DNA of 26,080 bases from JALZVT01 sp964611345 (GTDB lineage Bacteria > Pseudomonadota > Gammaproteobacteria > Pseudomonadales > Azotimanducaceae), in NCBI GenBank assembly GCA_964611345.1, contig CAZSYU010000053.1, forward strand, positions 1 through 26,080, in the 5' to 3' direction. The notes below the pieces were generated by a model. That model was given only the letters and a program-made list of their open reading frames with translations. It made no database searches and was not told the DNA's origin. Positions 1 to 7,763 of this stretch are shown piece by piece. Position numbers and translations under genes: made by a program. How positions within the stretch are numbered: the stretch's first letter is position 1; each line of letters begins with the position of its first letter.

Positions 1-417
1 GTTGCCGCCGCCAACGCCCAGATCACTACTCTGTCAGTCGCCGACGCCGCGGCGTTGCGCGAGCGCTCAGACCATCTTTTCGTCGATCTGCGCGACGTCC
101 GCGAACTGGAACGTGAGGGCACCATTCCTGACGCTTTTCATTCGCCACGAGGCATGCTGGAGTTTTGGGTGGATCCCGACAGCCCCTATTTTAAAAACGA
201 GTTTGGGCAGGGCAAAACTTACGTGTTCTTCTGCCAAAGCGGTTGGCGTTCGGCAATTGCCACAAAGGCAGTGCAAGACATGGGACTAAGCCCGGTGGCG
301 CACATCGATGGCGGCTTCAGAGCCTGGGCAGAGGCGAATGGGGACAGACAAAGTTACGAGGACAATCGCGCCGCTTACAAGGCGCGCAAAGCAGCAAACT
401 CAGAGAAACACAGCTAA
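1..417 (+). CDS. Rhodanese-like sulfurtransferase, 5' end cut by the window
   Basis: The frame is open from base 1 with no convincing start, so the gene begins upstream of the window. The 138 visible codons form a single rhodanese domain. It has an early V-D-L-R-D-x-R-E motif, as in other rhodaneses that move sulfane sulfur, and a catalytic loop C-Q-S-G-W-R-S with the cysteine codon at 232-234. This is followed by the usual D-G-G-F-x-A-W ending. The loop is intact, so the protein should carry a persulfide; the acceptor is unknown. No signal peptide can be judged because the N-terminus is missing. The downstream spermidine-synthase-like gene begins 11 nt after the stop, so they are probably co-transcribed. 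A TTG at 55 gives a shorter open frame, but the rhodanese fold starts before it. Confidence 0.88.
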   Translation, partial: VAAANAQITTLSVADAAALRERSDHLFVDLRDVRELEREGTIPDAFHSPRGMLEFWVDPDSPYFKNEFGQGKTYVFFCQSGWRSAIATKAVQDMGLSPVAHIDGGFRAWAEANGDRQSYEDNRAAYKARKAANSEKHS

Positions 418-428
418 AAGCCTGGTCT

Positions 429-1931
429 ATGAATTCACGCAACACGCTAATCGTCTGCCTCGCATTTATTGGCGGCTTTGTCATTATGTCGATCGAACTG
501 CTCGGTGGGCGCTTGCTGGCACCCTGGTTCGGCAGCAGTATTTACGTGTGGGGGTCAGTGATCAGTGTCTTCATGCTGGCATTGGCACTCGGCTACTACA
601 TCGGCGGGCGCTGGTCGGTGCACAATCCCAGCCTCGTCCGGTTTGGCTGGGTCTTTATTGTTGGCGGCGTCATTTTGCTGCCACTCATGCTGAGTGCCGA
701 AACCGTTATGGAGACAGTGTTTGAACAGGTGAGCGATCCCCGCTTTGGCTCATTGCTGGCAGCCTCCATTTTGTTCATCGCCCCCACACTCACCCTCGGC
801 ATTATTTCGCCTTACAGCGTCCGGTTGCTGGTAGAACAGAGTCATCGAGCAGGTGAAGTAGCGGGTCGGCTGTACTTCTTTTCCACGCTGGGTAGCGCGA
901 TCGGCACCCTGGCCACCTCTTTTTATTTCGTGTTGTGGTTCGAGATGCAAACGATCTTTATCGCGCTCTGCGGCACCTTGATTGCCTGTGGTTGTGCAGC
1001 ATTTATTGGCCACAAGCAATGGGGCCGACAGCTTGCTCCGGCATCTGCCGTAGCTGCGCTTTGCTTGTTGGTTTTACCATTGCTGAGCACCCCGGTTGAT
1101 GCCGCCACACGTGTCATTCACAAAGAACGCAGTCTTTACCGCACCGTGATGGTCGTTCAGGACAGCACTCGCAGGTGCATGCAGTTCAGCGTACGCCGCG
1201 AACAGCGCAATCAATCCTGCAAAGATCGCCGCGATGCCAGACGCCTCGTTTTCGATTACGCCAAACTGGTGTTTGCCGGTTTTCTGGTCAATCCAGAACC
1301 AAAATCTATTCTTATCGTCGGGCTTGGCGGCGGCACCCTGCCCGTCACCTTTCGCGAGCTACTCCCCACCGCCAGGATCGACGTTGTCGAAATCGATCAG
1401 GCTGTGGTGAACGTCGCCGAAGAATACTTTGACTACAAAGCCACTCCACCGGGCGAGCTCTACGTTCAGGACGCCAGAATTTTTGGGAAACGCGCCGCAG
1501 CCAGAGACACGCGCTATGACCTGATTGTCCTGGACGCCTTCAACGGCGACTACATCCCCGAGCACCTGATGACGCGCGAGTATCTGCTAGAAACGCAAAA
1601 ACTGCTAAGCCAGGGCGGCGTGTTACTCGCCAATACGTTCTCTATTAGCAAGCTCTACCACCACGAGAGCGCAACGTACGCGAGCGTATTCGGTAAGCTG
1701 TTCAATGTAACAACACCGTCGAGTGCAAATCGCGTTGTGATGGCGATCAATGGCCCAGAGCCAACAGCCGTGTCGATTGAGCAGAACATCAACCGCTGGC
1801 AAAGCACCCTCGAGAAGTACGGTGTCGATCTGGCAAAGGTGCGAACTCAGATGGACAGCAGTCGTGATTGGAACCAGGACGCGCGCGTGCTCACCGATCA
1901 GTATTCACCAGCAAACCTGTTGCAAAACTAG
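429..1931 (+). CDS. Fused membrane/spermidine-synthase-like protein
   Basis: The protein has 500 residues from the ATG at 429, which fits the first hydrophobic helix; an upstream extension to 243 is open but overlaps the rhodanese gene. Roughly the first 220 residues are hydrophobic helices of the kind found in fused MFS/spermidine-synthase proteins. The C-terminal part is a SAM-type Rossmann fold: a glycine-rich loop V-G-L-G-G-G-T near residue 297, an acidic strand end V-E-I-D, and L-D-A-F-N-G-D near 367. The last replaces the canonical catalytic region of SpeE. Established family members are annotated as polyamine aminopropyltransferase-like, but the true substrate is rarely known, so I would not call it SpeE. 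It lies 11 nt downstream of the rhodanese gene and meets the next gene tail to tail with a 4-nt overlap. Confidence 0.85.
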   Translation: MNSRNTLIVCLAFIGGFVIMSIELLGGRLLAPWFGSSIYVWGSVISVFMLALALGYYIGGRWSVHNPSLVRFGWVFIVGGVILLPLMLSAETVMETVFEQVSDPRFGSLLAASILFIAPTLTLGIISPYSVRLLVEQSHRAGEVAGRLYFFSTLGSAIGTLATSFYFVLWFEMQTIFIALCGTLIACGCAAFIGHKQWGRQLAPASAVAALCLLVLPLLSTPVDAATRVIHKERSLYRTVMVVQDSTRRCMQFSVRREQRNQSCKDRRDARRLVFDYAKLVFAGFLVNPEPKSILIVGLGGGTLPVTFRELLPTARIDVVEIDQAVVNVAEEYFDYKATPPGELYVQDARIFGKRAAARDTRYDLIVLDAFNGDYIPEHLMTREYLLETQKLLSQGGVLLANTFSISKLYHHESATYASVFGKLFNVTTPSSANRVVMAINGPEPTAVSIEQNINRWQSTLEKYGVDLAKVRTQMDSSRDWNQDARVLTDQYSPANLLQN

Positions 1932-2803
1932 ACGACTGATAGCAACTCGAACTGTGCCTCCACCAGGGCTAATAGAGCGGCACTGTCCGGTGTACCCGTT
2001 TTCCTTGTTGGCAACTCTGACACGCAGAGAATGCCTTGCGGACACTTCGCGGCAGAAACTCCGCGGCGCACATAGTCGAGCAACTCAACTTCCAACACCG
2101 GGCTGGCCTGTCCGGTCACCTCTGTGACTGCGAAAAATCCCCGTTCGAGCCCGGCAAGCGCACACTGGCTTGCCGACAACAGCAGCAGACTGGCTCGAGT
2201 CACACGAGGGTGCATCTCCAGACACGCCGCACCTTCAAACGGCGTGAACAAACCTTCCGCCAGCACCATAGTCTGAGTAGCCGCGCCAAGAACCTGGACC
2301 CAGCCGTGTGGATCGATATAACCGACACTGCGCGCGACAGCGAGCTGGGTTGCAGCCCACACCAACCAGCCCGTGCGACCGGGTTCGAGTGTTTCGCCGG
2401 CTGCATTCTGGCAGCGAACAGCGCATGGCGTACCTGGCTCCTCTTCCCCCAGACAGAGCGTTATACCGAGAACGTCAACAAGTTCGGCGGCGCACTGTCC
2501 ATGCACGCGCGAAACCAGCCAAACATCAGCGCCTCTGGCCAGCGCATGTACGGCAACCGGGCTCAGGAGGGACGGAGCCCCGGGCACTGGGTCTGCGGAC
2601 CAGAGCAACAGTCGGTCAGATGCACAGATCTCTCGATGCCACGGCAGCTGATCAGCACTCACAGGCTGGGCAGTGGCAACCGATGAGGGCTCGAACGCCC
2701 CCACGGGTTCAGGGCAAACATCGGCAGCCGCACACAGGCGCTGCACCAAGGCGCTGTCTCGCTCGCCCAAAACCATCAAACTACCTGCTTTAATATTTAC
2801 CAC
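1928..2803 (-). CDS. Orphan protein resembling the C-terminal part of an OleC-like AMP-ligase
   Basis: The 291 residues have sensible composition. The segment around residues 140-210 lines up by eye with the end of ANL-superfamily AMP-ligases of the OleC type: G-Y-I-D-P-H-G-W near 160, then L-F-T-P-F-E and H-P-R-V-T-R-A. In OleC the matching stretches are G-Y-L-D-x-x-G, L-F-T-I-P-x-E and H-P-x-V-x-R-x-A. The P-loop-like adenylation motif and the bulk of the N-terminal catalytic domain are absent, so it is unlikely to activate an acid by itself. The first 130 residues are unrecognised. It could be an eroded ligase or a protein that reuses the fold for binding. The start ATG at 2803 lies 74 nt from the divergent PilZ-like gene. 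The function assignment is my inference and is weak. Confidence 0.6.
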   Translation of the reverse strand: MVNIKAGSLMVLGERDSALVQRLCAAADVCPEPVGAFEPSSVATAQPVSADQLPWHREICASDRLLLWSADPVPGAPSLLSPVAVHALARGADVWLVSRVHGQCAAELVDVLGITLCLGEEEPGTPCAVRCQNAAGETLEPGRTGWLVWAATQLAVARSVGYIDPHGWVQVLGAATQTMVLAEGLFTPFEGAACLEMHPRVTRASLLLLSASQCALAGLERGFFAVTEVTGQASPVLEVELLDYVRRGVSAAKCPQGILCVSELPTRKTGTPDSAALLALVEAQFELLSVV

Positions 2804-2863
2804 CCTGAAACACCTGGAAACACTTCTTTCCTTGCTGTCAGTTAGTTAGCTCAATAACCTTTC

Positions 2864-2869
2864 TATACT
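2864..2869 (+). promoter_or_regulatory. Candidate -10 box (TATACT) upstream of the PilZ-like gene
   Basis: TATACT differs from the sigma-70 consensus at one position and lies in an AT-rich gap between two divergent genes. The upstream TTAGTT at 2842-2847 would be a poor -35 with a 16-nt spacer. Transcription from here would begin about 2876, which leaves almost no leader before a TTG at 2878 but a short leader before the TTG at 2896. Confidence 0.35.
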
Positions 2870-2877
2870 TCGATCTT

Positions 2878-3249
2878 TTGACGGAAATTTCACCTTTGGC
2901 TAGCACCGGACAATTTCAAATTTGCTGCAACGGCACCATTGGCGTGGAAATCCATCGATCAGGACTGGCCGGTCTGTTTCGGCAATCAATCAACGCTGAG
3001 TGCCTGCGCTTCGACAGCTCCAAGATGCAGGTCGAAACCCAGGCTGAATTTAAGGTGGGTGATGCACTGGTAGTTGATTTACAGGTGCTCGATCTGCGCC
3101 TCGAAGAATTGACGTGCAAGGTCACCAGCGCGACGGCCACCGAGTCGAACCACTACTACGATATCAACTTCAACTTGAACAATCGCCGGCGAGATACCCA
3201 GCACTGCCTGCGCCAATTGGAAAACCTCTACCAACAACAGTCGCCCTAG
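2878..3249 (+). CDS. Small PilZ-like protein
   Basis: The protein has 123 residues from TTG 2878, or 117 from TTG 2896. The second TTG has a weak Shine-Dalgarno (CGGAAA, 2882-2887) at good spacing and better fits the putative -10 box. No ATG occurs in frame before about 3023. The centre reads like the C-terminal half of a PilZ barrel: a hydrophobic strand, V-G-D-A-L-V-V-D-L, alternating strands, then Y-D-I-N-F. In PilZ proteins this fold commonly binds cyclic-di-GMP through an N-terminal R-x-x-x-R and a D/N-x-S-x-x-G motif. I see neither clearly, so c-di-GMP binding is doubtful. It stands alone, convergent with msrB with 11 nt between them. Confidence 0.6.
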   Translation: MTEISPLASTGQFQICCNGTIGVEIHRSGLAGLFRQSINAECLRFDSSKMQVETQAEFKVGDALVVDLQVLDLRLEELTCKVTSATATESNHYYDINFNLNNRRRDTQHCLRQLENLYQQQSP

Positions 3250-3260
3250 TCGGTTGTCTC

Positions 3261-3722
3261 CTAGTCCTGACTTTCATTGCGGCTTGCAAAGGTCATCGCA
3301 TAACCATTCATGCAATACCGCTGCCCCGTAGGTTCGGGCCCATCAGGGAACACGTGACCAAGATGCGCATCACAGCGTGAGCAGACCACCTCAACCCGCC
3401 GCATGAAGAACTTTGTATCTTCTTTCAAACCCACCGCCGCTTCTGCAATGGGTTCGTAAAAGCTCGGCCAACCCGTGCCTGAATCGAACTTTGTCGTCGA
3501 GTCAAAGAGCGGCTGACCACAGCACACACAGTCGTATTGACCGTCGTCTTTCAGGTCCCAATCTCGACCAGTGAACGCACGCTCCGTACCCGCTTTACGG
3601 GTAATCTCATACTCTTCGGCACTGAGTTGTTCGCGCCACTGCGCATCAGTCTTCACCACCTTGTCAGCCATGCCGGTCGTACCAGTAATCGGCGTTTGAG
3701 CATCGGTCATCGCGTATCCCAT
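3261..3722 (-). CDS. msrB: Peptide-methionine (R)-S-oxide reductase
   Basis: MsrB reduces the R epimer of methionine sulfoxide in proteins, repairing oxidative damage. The 153-residue protein carries both zinc CxxC pairs (C65/C68 and C114/C117). It also has G-T-G-W-P-S-F near residue 82, H-L-G-H-V-F-P-D-G-P, and the catalytic cysteine in R-Y-C-M-N-G at 137. All key residues are present. There is no separate MsrA domain. The start at 3722 is supported by an ACGGAG Shine-Dalgarno about 8 nt upstream on the minus strand; internal ATGs at residues 5 and 18 give shorter cytoplasmic forms. It has no signal peptide. It is transcribed divergently from alaA across a 114-nt gap that must hold both promoters. 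Confidence 0.96.
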   Translation of the reverse strand: MGYAMTDAQTPITGTTGMADKVVKTDAQWREQLSAEEYEITRKAGTERAFTGRDWDLKDDGQYDCVCCGQPLFDSTTKFDSGTGWPSFYEPIAEAAVGLKEDTKFFMRRVEVVCSRCDAHLGHVFPDGPEPTGQRYCMNGYAMTFASRNESQD

Positions 3723-3836
3723 TTAATTCGCTCCGTAGAGCCTGCTTTCCTATTATTATGTCGCACACCGGCATATGCCAGCCCCAGCAGCCATCAGAAC
3801 AAGCCGGAACGCCAGATCGGCCAGGAGAGACCAGGC

Positions 3837-5114
3837 ATGAGTACGCTGAATCCACCCGCTAAGGGGTCGTCCCCCACCGTAACCTCTATCGTCAACCGCA
3901 CCCCACTGACCAAGTCACGCAAGCTCGATAACGTATGTTACGACATTCGCGGACCGGTGCTGGCGGCGGCCACCAAGCTCGAGGCAGCGGGCCATAAGGT
4001 GACCAAACTGAACATTGGCAACCCCGCAAGCTTTGGGTTCGACTGCCCTGCAGAAATCATTCAGGACGTTGCGAGTAATCTGGCAGACGCGCAAGGCTAC
4101 AGTGACTCCAAGGGTTTGTTCCCGGCCCGCAAGGCTATTCAACAGTACTACCAGACCCTCGGTATAAGCGCACCGCAGATCGATGACTTTTACATGGGCA
4201 ACGGTGTTAGTGAGCTGGTTATGCTTGCCATGCAGGCGCTGCTAAACGACGGCGATGAAGTACTCATTCCTGCACCCGATTTCCCACTCTGGAGCGCCGC
4301 TACGAATCTGTGTGGTGGCAAACCCGTGCACTATCGCTGCGATGAACAGGCAGACTGGCAGCCGGATCTTGCACATCTGGAGACCTGTATTAGTCCGCGC
4401 ACTCGCGCGCTGGTTGTCATCAACCCAAACAACCCCACCGGTGCGGTGTACAGTAAAGAGATGCTTCTCGAGCTCGTGGAGTTCGCTCGACGCCACCGGC
4501 TGGTGCTGTTGGCCGATGAAATTTACGACAAGGTAATCTACGACAACGAGCCGTACCTACCTATGGCCTCGCTCGCAGACGATGTCTTTACCCTGACTTT
4601 CAGTGGCTTATCCAAGTCATATCGCGCGGCCGGATTTCGCACTGGCTGGATGATGGTCTCAGGCCCCAAGGATCACGCCGGTGATCTGATCGAAGGCCTC
4701 GATATGCTCGCCAGCCTGCGCCTGTGCAGCAATGTACCAGGGCAATACGCCGTGCAAACGGCGCTGGGCGGCTTTCAGAGTATCGACACACTGGTGGCGC
4801 CAGGCGGGCGCTTGCTCGAGCAACGCGACCTCGCTCACCGCATGCTGTGCGATATACCAGGTGTCTCCTGCTTCAAGCCCAAAGGCGCGCTCTACCTGTT
4901 CCCCAAACTCGACGTCAAGAAATTCAATTTGCACGACGATGAACAATTGGTGCTGGACTTACTCGAAGCGGAGAAAATCCTGCTGGTCCACGGTCGTGGC
5001 TTTAACTGGCACCAACCTGATCACTTGCGCATCGTGTTCTTGCCAGGCGTTGACGAACTAACCGGCGCGATCGAAAGCATCGCTCGGTTTCTGGACGGTT
5101 ACCGGCAGCGCTAA
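3837..5114 (+). CDS. alaA: PLP-dependent alanine aminotransferase
   Basis: AlaA makes alanine from pyruvate and glutamate. The 425-residue protein follows the E. coli family member closely over its whole length, from N-V-C-Y-D-I-R-G-P-V at about residue 32. It contains N-I-G-N-P, G-N-G-V-S-E-L, N-P-N-N-P-T-G (196-202), D-E-I-Y-D-K, the PLP lysine K260 in S-G-L-S-K-S-Y-R, and R268. The ATG at 3837 follows an AGGAGA Shine-Dalgarno; an upstream open frame to 3537 overlaps msrB on the other strand and lacks support. Relative to E. coli AlaA there is an N-terminal extension of about 20 residues rich in Ser, Thr and Pro. The next gene starts 3 nt after its stop, so translation is probably coupled. 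Confidence 0.95.
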   Translation: MSTLNPPAKGSSPTVTSIVNRTPLTKSRKLDNVCYDIRGPVLAAATKLEAAGHKVTKLNIGNPASFGFDCPAEIIQDVASNLADAQGYSDSKGLFPARKAIQQYYQTLGISAPQIDDFYMGNGVSELVMLAMQALLNDGDEVLIPAPDFPLWSAATNLCGGKPVHYRCDEQADWQPDLAHLETCISPRTRALVVINPNNPTGAVYSKEMLLELVEFARRHRLVLLADEIYDKVIYDNEPYLPMASLADDVFTLTFSGLSKSYRAAGFRTGWMMVSGPKDHAGDLIEGLDMLASLRLCSNVPGQYAVQTALGGFQSIDTLVAPGGRLLEQRDLAHRMLCDIPGVSCFKPKGALYLFPKLDVKKFNLHDDEQLVLDLLEAEKILLVHGRGFNWHQPDHLRIVFLPGVDELTGAIESIARFLDGYRQR

Positions 5115-5117
5115 CTT

Positions 5118-5606
5118 ATGCAGGGCATCACAACCGATGAGTTTTTCGCGGACGCTGCAAAGATTCTCACAGTACTGCAGAGTGCGTTCCCCCAACCCAT
5201 CATTCTACAGGCCGACGATATCTGTGGCGCTGAAGAAACGGATGAGTACGGCATGCATAGCCCGCGCTATCTCGCCTGTTTTAGCGCCATGCTGTGGCTA
5301 GCAGAAGAAGGGTATTTGCGCTTTGGTGAAACCGTTAGAACCGAAGCGATCGATCAGGCGGTGCTAAGTGCACGTTGCTTTGTGCTGCTAACCAAACCCA
5401 CCACTTTTGAACCCGCAGCAGGCGAATCTCTTACCAGCGAACAATTCAGTGAGAACCCGGAGCAAAACACTTCCGGCGTGCCAGTTTCGGTAGCGCTCGA
5501 TCAATCAAGCCTCGGGCATCAATTGCACGCCGCACTGCGACCCAGGGATTCACTGCGCCTCAAGACGATCATGCTGCGCTTGATGACAGCTATGCTGAAA
5601 AATTAA
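5118..5606 (+). CDS. Uncharacterised small protein, possible winged helix
   Basis: This 162-residue protein is not one I recognise. The first 95 residues are helical and include M-L-W-L-A-E-E-G-Y-L-R-F-G-E, which resembles the wing-turn of winged-helix proteins (x-W-L-x-x-E-G-Y). It is followed by A-I-D-Q-A-V-L-S and a short hydrophobic strand. The remainder is polar and probably flexible, then ends in a basic helix. There is no signal peptide or membrane segment. It sits 3 nt behind alaA and ends with a 4-nt tail-to-tail overlap with the methyltransferase gene. Possible roles include regulation or an accessory function for AlaA; neither is shown. Confidence 0.75.
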   Translation: MQGITTDEFFADAAKILTVLQSAFPQPIILQADDICGAEETDEYGMHSPRYLACFSAMLWLAEEGYLRFGETVRTEAIDQAVLSARCFVLLTKPTTFEPAAGESLTSEQFSENPEQNTSGVPVSVALDQSSLGHQLHAALRPRDSLRLKTIMLRLMTAMLKN

Positions 5607-6577
5607 ACCTGATAGAGCGCCACCTTAAGTGCGCGCTCTGGCTCGGCCTCTGGAAAGTCTGGCGAATTAGGCACCCAACCCTGCGGCCGCGCAGCTGGCA
5701 ACCACCGCGCGACCTGATTCTCGATGAAGTTACGCCCCAGAAAGGGCGAATTCAGACACACCACAACCAACGCCCCAGGCGCCAGCATGTTGGCGAGCTG
5801 CTTGAGCACCCCGGGGTACTGTTTCTCCGCGTTAAAACTGCCGCGCTGATTGGTCGGCGGGTCGATAATCACCAGATCATAGGGGCCATAGCGACGCACC
5901 TTGCCCCAGCTCTTTAGCAAGTTATGCGGCAAGTATGAGACTGCGTCCTTCGGGTGCTTGTTTAACGCGTGGTTCTCGGCACCCCAGTCTAGTGCCGGTC
6001 TGCTCATATCATTGTTAACTACTTTTCGAGCGCCACCCGCGATCGCAGCGACTGAAAAACCGCAGGTGTAGGCAAACAGATTCAACACGACGCGCTTATC
6101 GGCTCGCTCGCGCACCCAACTCCGCAGCGGTGCAGCATCAAGAAACAGGCCGACATTTTGATTCTGCGGGGGGCGCAGCACATATCGCAGACCATCCTCC
6201 AACCCTTCGGTTTGCTCCGGCACGCTGCCCCAAAGTGTCACGCCAGCAGTCTTCCGGCCACGGCGTAATTGCAGCATACAGCCACGAATCGCCGCAGCCT
6301 GGTCGTGCGCAGCCAGCTCTGCATCATTGAGGCCGGCCTGCAACAACTGACCAAGCTCAACAACACTCTCATCGTCTTCGGCAAACAGGGCAATAACCAG
6401 AACGTCACCCAGCAAATCTACGGTGACATCATCGAACCCAGGATGAGTTTTACCGCGTCCATGAAACAAGCGGACGAGGGTAGTTTCGGCACCCACTGCA
6501 AGAAGCCTGGTAAGCACGCGCTGCGCAACGTATTGCCAATCTCGATGGCCAGCAGGTTGAGTATGGGGATCTGTCAC
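5603..6577 (-). CDS. Class I SAM-dependent methyltransferase (RlmI/RlmK-like)
   Basis: The 324-residue protein has a variable N-terminal half and a Rossmann methyltransferase half of the COG1092 type. Motifs seen are N-L-F-A-Y-T-C-G-F-S at 166-175 for SAM binding, N-N-D-M-S near 189 as the acidic end of strand 2, and I-I-D-P-P-T at 237-242 as the catalytic motif. Relatives methylate 23S rRNA (RlmI, RlmK), but the PUA domain of RlmI is not obvious, so the substrate is open. The GTG start at 6577 has a GAGAGAG-like ribosome site. It is the last gene of the minus-strand run, 10 nt behind the ATP-NAD-kinase-like gene. Confidence 0.85.
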   Translation of the reverse strand: MTDPHTQPAGHRDWQYVAQRVLTRLLAVGAETTLVRLFHGRGKTHPGFDDVTVDLLGDVLVIALFAEDDESVVELGQLLQAGLNDAELAAHDQAAAIRGCMLQLRRGRKTAGVTLWGSVPEQTEGLEDGLRYVLRPPQNQNVGLFLDAAPLRSWVRERADKRVVLNLFAYTCGFSVAAIAGGARKVVNNDMSRPALDWGAENHALNKHPKDAVSYLPHNLLKSWGKVRRYGPYDLVIIDPPTNQRGSFNAEKQYPGVLKQLANMLAPGALVVVCLNSPFLGRNFIENQVARWLPAARPQGWVPNSPDFPEAEPERALKVALYQV

Positions 6578-6587
6578 GAATTCTCTC

Positions 6588-7763
6588 TCAGGCGGGCTGC
6601 ACCCGATACAGGAGTTTGTCTTGATAACCGCTAATTATCTGCGTTAAACCGGAAAACTCCTGGTCCAGCTCGAAGTCGCCCGTGTCAACCAGCAACGGCC
6701 TGCCATCGAGGCTGCCAAGCTTTGCGCGACTGCTGAGCACCAGCACTTGCGTCGGGGCAAGATTGGCAAGCACCGCTGCGCCCAACTGTTGATTGCCGCG
6801 CCCCAATAAAAATCCTTGATTACGCGAGAAACTCAGCAGCACACACATCTCACCTGCCCCGTCCTCCCGTTGAAGTTGTAAAAGGTCTGTAAGTGTTGCG
6901 TCTTTGATCAGCAGTTCGCCGGCACGAATAACGTCAACGCCAAGCAGCGTCGGCTCAGCAGCGCCCGTATTGCCAAGTAGGCGCTCCTTCACCGCATAAC
7001 AGGTACTGCCCGGACCCAGTACCAGTAGGTCTGTATCTGGGGCCACAAACTCTTCAATCTCTGCAGCAATCTCGAGGAGCACCAGCGCCTCCACTTCTTT
7101 GCCACCAGACTTCACATGCTGAAGATAGCCACCCTGGGCAGGCACCAATAGCTCGCCATAACGCTGCGACCCAACTTCGCCGCGCCGCAATCCAGCCTCA
7201 TCGATATCTTTGACTTCCGCCTCGGTCGCAGCGACAAGACCGCCGATCACAAGCTCGTGCAATAACATCGCGGCACTGCGTGGTGAAGTTGCAAAGACAC
7301 CACTGTGCATTTTGACACCCGCAGGCACACCGAGTACCGGCACGCCGGCAAACTGCGAGGCACCGCGAACCACATCCAGCACATCTCGTGCAGTGCCGTC
7401 GCCACCAACAAATACCAACAGGTCCACTAGTGGAAACAATCGCTCGGCGCAGCGTCTGGTGTCTGCTGCTGTTGTGATCGCTGGCGTTTCTCCGACCAAC
7501 TCCAAAGCGAAGCCGATTGCGCCGGCAAATTTTTCCGCTCCCATAGCGCCTGCAGGACTAAGAAGCGTGATTGTTGCCCTGTGGTTATCACTCGCAAGCA
7601 ACTGCGCCAGTTGCATAAAAGTTTCACGAGCCCGGATTCCTGCCTGCGGACTAACCCCAAGTGCCTGAGCAGCATCTTGTGCAACGGCGCCATCACTGCC
7701 CTTCATTGCCGCAGGTCCACCCACGCCAGCCAACGGATTAACAATTAGCCCAACCCGCAACAT
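6588..7763 (-). CDS. ATP-NAD kinase family protein
   Basis: The protein has 391 residues, with N-P-L-A-G-V-G-G at 9-16 and the nucleotide-binding G-G-D-G-T at 120-124. These are the two signatures shared by NAD kinases and diacylglycerol-kinase-like enzymes. It is longer than housekeeping NadK and resembles the COG3199 group, whose physiological substrate is unclear. The C-terminal half includes V-L-G-P-G-S-T-C near 245. The ATG at 7763 shares one base with the stop of the upstream dehydrogenase gene (TGATG), a sign of translational coupling. It probably phosphorylates NAD or a related small molecule with ATP; the specificity is not visible. Confidence 0.85.
   Translation of the reverse strand: MLRVGLIVNPLAGVGGPAAMKGSDGAVAQDAAQALGVSPQAGIRARETFMQLAQLLASDNHRATITLLSPAGAMGAEKFAGAIGFALELVGETPAITTAADTRRCAERLFPLVDLLVFVGGDGTARDVLDVVRGASQFAGVPVLGVPAGVKMHSGVFATSPRSAAMLLHELVIGGLVAATEAEVKDIDEAGLRRGEVGSQRYGELLVPAQGGYLQHVKSGGKEVEALVLLEIAAEIEEFVAPDTDLLVLGPGSTCYAVKERLLGNTGAAEPTLLGVDVIRAGELLIKDATLTDLLQLQREDGAGEMCVLLSFSRNQGFLLGRGNQQLGAAVLANLAPTQVLVLSSRAKLGSLDGRPLLVDTGDFELDQEFSGLTQIISGYQDKLLYRVQPA

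Noticed and set aside
2036..2686. 216-residue plus-strand open frame opposite the AMP-ligase-like gene
   Set aside because: No recognisable motif, and the opposite strand has coherent protein-like sequence with family motifs.
3770..3779. Perfect palindrome GGCATATGCC between msrB and alaA as an operator
   Set aside because: Ten bases can occur by chance, no second copy was seen, and no clear promoter could be placed around it.
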